The notes under the pieces were generated by a model that was not told where the DNA came from, made no database searches, and worked only from the letters and a program-made list of their open reading frames with translations. A stretch of 64,000 nt of DNA, taken from NCBI GenBank assembly GCA_039090855.1, contig CM077013.1, forward strand, positions 140,327,240 to 140,391,239, read 5' to 3'. The position numbers and the translations under genes were made by a program. Shown here piece after piece: positions 62,420-64,000 of the stretch; the stretch's first letter is position 1; the number at the start of each line of letters is the position of its first letter. This stretch comes from Macrothele yani. Its lineage: Eukaryota > Arthropoda > Arachnida > Araneae > Macrothelidae.

Positions 62420-62830
62420 CTATTTTTTAAATAATGGAACTATTCATAGCACATAGTAACACATGGTAAGCAGCGGTGTGAAACGCACGTTTATGTGCGG
62501 CGGAAGGATACACTCGACATTTTTGGTAGTCAAACAGAGTGAACAACAAAATCAAATTTTAAATTGTAAATTGTGCGGGTTAAGTCGAATTCGAAATCAT
62601 GATTGAAGAAACTTTTTCAAAATCTTCCCGTCAAAATAACTTGGAAATTTATAGCGAGCAGTAACACGCGCGGAGATCCGTGGCCTGAAACTTAAATAAA
62701 TCTGCAGACAAATGGGATGGAAGGATCTAACGCGGTAAACAGAAAGATCAAATTCCTAATTGTAAATAGCACGCGTTATGTCAATAATTAGGTTTCTTCA
62801 ACCATTGTAATAATGGTTGAAGAAACCTAA
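62420..62830. repeat. Two diverged tandem units of about 190 bp
   Basis: Blocks TAGTAACAC / CAGTAACAC, GGAAGGAT / GGAAGGATCTAAC, GTGAACA / GTAAACAG, ATCAAATT...AATTGTAAAT and GTTAAGTC / GTTATGTC recur in the same order at 62455-62600 and 62668-62785. Confidence 0.5.
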
Positions 62831-62831
62831 T
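62787..62831. repeat. Perfect 20-bp hairpin with 5-nt loop
   Basis: ATTAGGTTTCTTCAACCATT at 62787-62806 is repeated exactly inverted at 62812-62831, with GTAAT between. Confidence 0.95.
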
Positions 62832-63037
62832 AACAATCTTCCCAGACTATATTTAAGAAGGGGGGTGAGGGGGTGGACAGTATTTGGAACCCAGTATTAA
62901 TGGCCCATCTAGGATTTCACTATGGGTGGCCGAATAAAAATATCCAGGAGAAAACATTCCCAAATTATGCTGAGGAAGCCATTACAATATACCAGCCATA
63001 TTGAAGTGTGTTCATGATTCTTCATGGATGAATCACT

Positions 63038-63265
63038 GTTAGGCCACCCCAGTGGCGCAGTGGTCTAAGCGATATCGTCTGTGCATTCGTCCAAAAGGGG
63101 TCCGGGTTCGAATCCCGGTGAGGCATGGATGTTGTGTTTGTCGTATGGCACTAGCTCTCTCCCTTCGCTGGAACCAGTGACCCTAAATTAGGGACGGGCG
63201 ACTGCTTATAGCCCATTGAGTTGCTCACGGTGGTCGTTTAACCTCCAAAAAAAAAAAAAAAAAAA
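63038..63265 (+). mobile_element. SINE1 copy with target duplication
   Basis: GAATCACTGTTA before and GAATCAGTGTTA after the poly(A) (one change) flank a full-length copy with B box GGTTCGAATCC. Confidence 0.9.
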
Positions 63266-63357
63266 AGAAGAAGAATCAGTGTTAACCAAAAAAAAAAAAA
63301 AAAAAAAGAAGAAGAAGAAGAATCAGTGTTAACCAAAAAAAAAAAAAAAAAAAAAAA
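63250..63357. repeat. Duplicated poly(A)-GAAGAAG-ATCAGTGTTAACC unit
   Basis: The A-run, GAAGAAG stretch, ATCAGTGTTAACC and a second A-run are repeated in tandem after the SINE at 63038. The second unit has two more GAA triplets. Confidence 0.8.
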
Positions 63358-63469
63358 TATGTAAAAATGCATGGCTGAAAAATGAATACCAGTTCGTTTC
63401 TGTTTTATTCCCCATCACCTCAGGGTTCAGCTTGTTGAAATTATATAAAAGTAGTGGACAAAATAATGT

Positions 63470-63701
63470 GGCCGCCCCGGTGGCGCAGTGGTCTAAGCGA
63501 TGGCCTCTGATCATTCGTCCGAACGGGGTCCGGGTTCGAATCCCGGTGAGGCATGGATGTTGTGTTTGTCTTACGGTACTGGCTCTCTCCCTTCCCTGGA
63601 ACCAGTGACCCTAAATTAGGGACGGGCGACTGCTTATAGCCCATTGAGTTGCTCACGGTGGTCGTTAAAAATCCAATCAAAAAAAAAAAAAAAAAAAAAA
63701 T
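63470..63701 (+). mobile_element. SINE1 copy
   Basis: Full-length, near-consensus copy with intact A- and B-box-like motifs and a poly(A) tail of about 21; AATGTG on both sides. Confidence 0.92.
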
Positions 63702-64000
63702 GTGATCCAAATATCATGACTCAAACGAATTCTTAATGCATGAAAATTTCCCCCAATTACAGATGTGTACAAAAAATTTCTGCGATGCTTTTGAAAGATT
63801 TCAGGATAGGCCGAGGGCTACTATACTTTTTGTGGACTCCTCCTAAAAAAGTGGAAAGAAATGGAAAATTTCTTCAAAAGGCAGTTTCTTATAGTTTTCG
63901 CTGTGCTATCTGCAAAACAAAACAAATCAACAACAACAACAACAAAAAAAAAAGAAAAACCTATAGAACTCTGTCAATTCTTCAAGCACCCTGCATAATT
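63702..64000. other. Unassigned sequence at the right edge
   Basis: AT-rich DNA with a short (CAA)n at about 63930-63945. Nothing recognised. Confidence 0.4.

Noticed and set aside
21136..63710. Recurrent frame of about 62 codons with GYKQSPVPNLGSLVPGKG at many places
   Set aside because: It is the antisense strand of SINE1. It recurs because the DNA is repeated, and diverged copies break it; no sign of protein selection.

Overview
This window looks like chromosomal DNA of an invertebrate animal. The support is a spliced host gene with short exons and very long introns, AT-rich intron sequence, tRNA-derived SINEs, LINEs, a Penelope-type element, a Helitron relic and a dense layer of Tc1/mariner, pogo/Tigger and hAT transposons. 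The mix (several Tc1 lineages, mori-type mariners, Penelope with a GIY-YIG-like tail) suggests an arthropod or another protostome, but nothing seen fixes the species. No bacterial operon, rRNA gene, functional tRNA gene or CRISPR array was found.

One host gene is recognisable. Six exons on the minus strand (41195-41149, 32877-32827, 31391-31335, 19057-19019, 9801-9629, 3706-3615) each have AG/GT borders and join in consistent phase. They encode the first 144 codons of a box C/D snoRNP assembly protein of the ZNHIT6/BCD1 family, with a complete zf-HIT zinc finger followed by the family's NLLSDYRFLE segment. The rest of the gene lies beyond the left edge. Its 459 nt of exon are spread over 37.6 kb, so nearly all the rest of 3.6-41.2 kb is intron filled with mobile DNA. 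The region right of 41.2 kb is upstream of, or in the 5' part of, the gene.

Layout. 0-3.6 kb: Tc1 relic, then a 5'-truncated LINE whose GATA tail has grown to about 1.87 kb, bounded by a 15-bp target-site duplication. 3.6-9.8 kb: exons 6 and 5 with a Tigger-type element and a hAT element between them. 10-18 kb: Tc1, mariner, hAT MITE, Penelope, Tc1, RTE LINE, and a second LINE split by a hAT. 18-31 kb: exons 4 and 3, two copies of a 0.65-kb element with 6-bp target duplications, a Tc1 with a SINE in its terminal repeat, and a mariner carrying two nested insertions. 32-41 kb: exons 2 and 1, Tc1, RTE, mariners and an inverted SINE dimer. 41-54 kb: Tc1 and mariner elements and many SINEs, including a tandem trimer and inverted pairs. 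54-60 kb: a nearly intact pogo transposase gene with a mariner inside it, and a Tc1 whose coding region carries nine 85-bp tandem repeats. 60-64 kb: SINEs, a Helitron helicase relic and a perfect 20-bp hairpin.

The transposase genes are almost all pseudogenes with stops, frameshifts or lost catalytic residues. They do not form a pathway; their nesting order gives a relative history of insertion. The most informative results are the reconstruction of the ZNHIT6 exons, the proof by target-site duplication that a giant microsatellite is a LINE tail, two unrelated head-to-head SINE dimers of the same design, and the 85-bp amplification inside a transposase gene.
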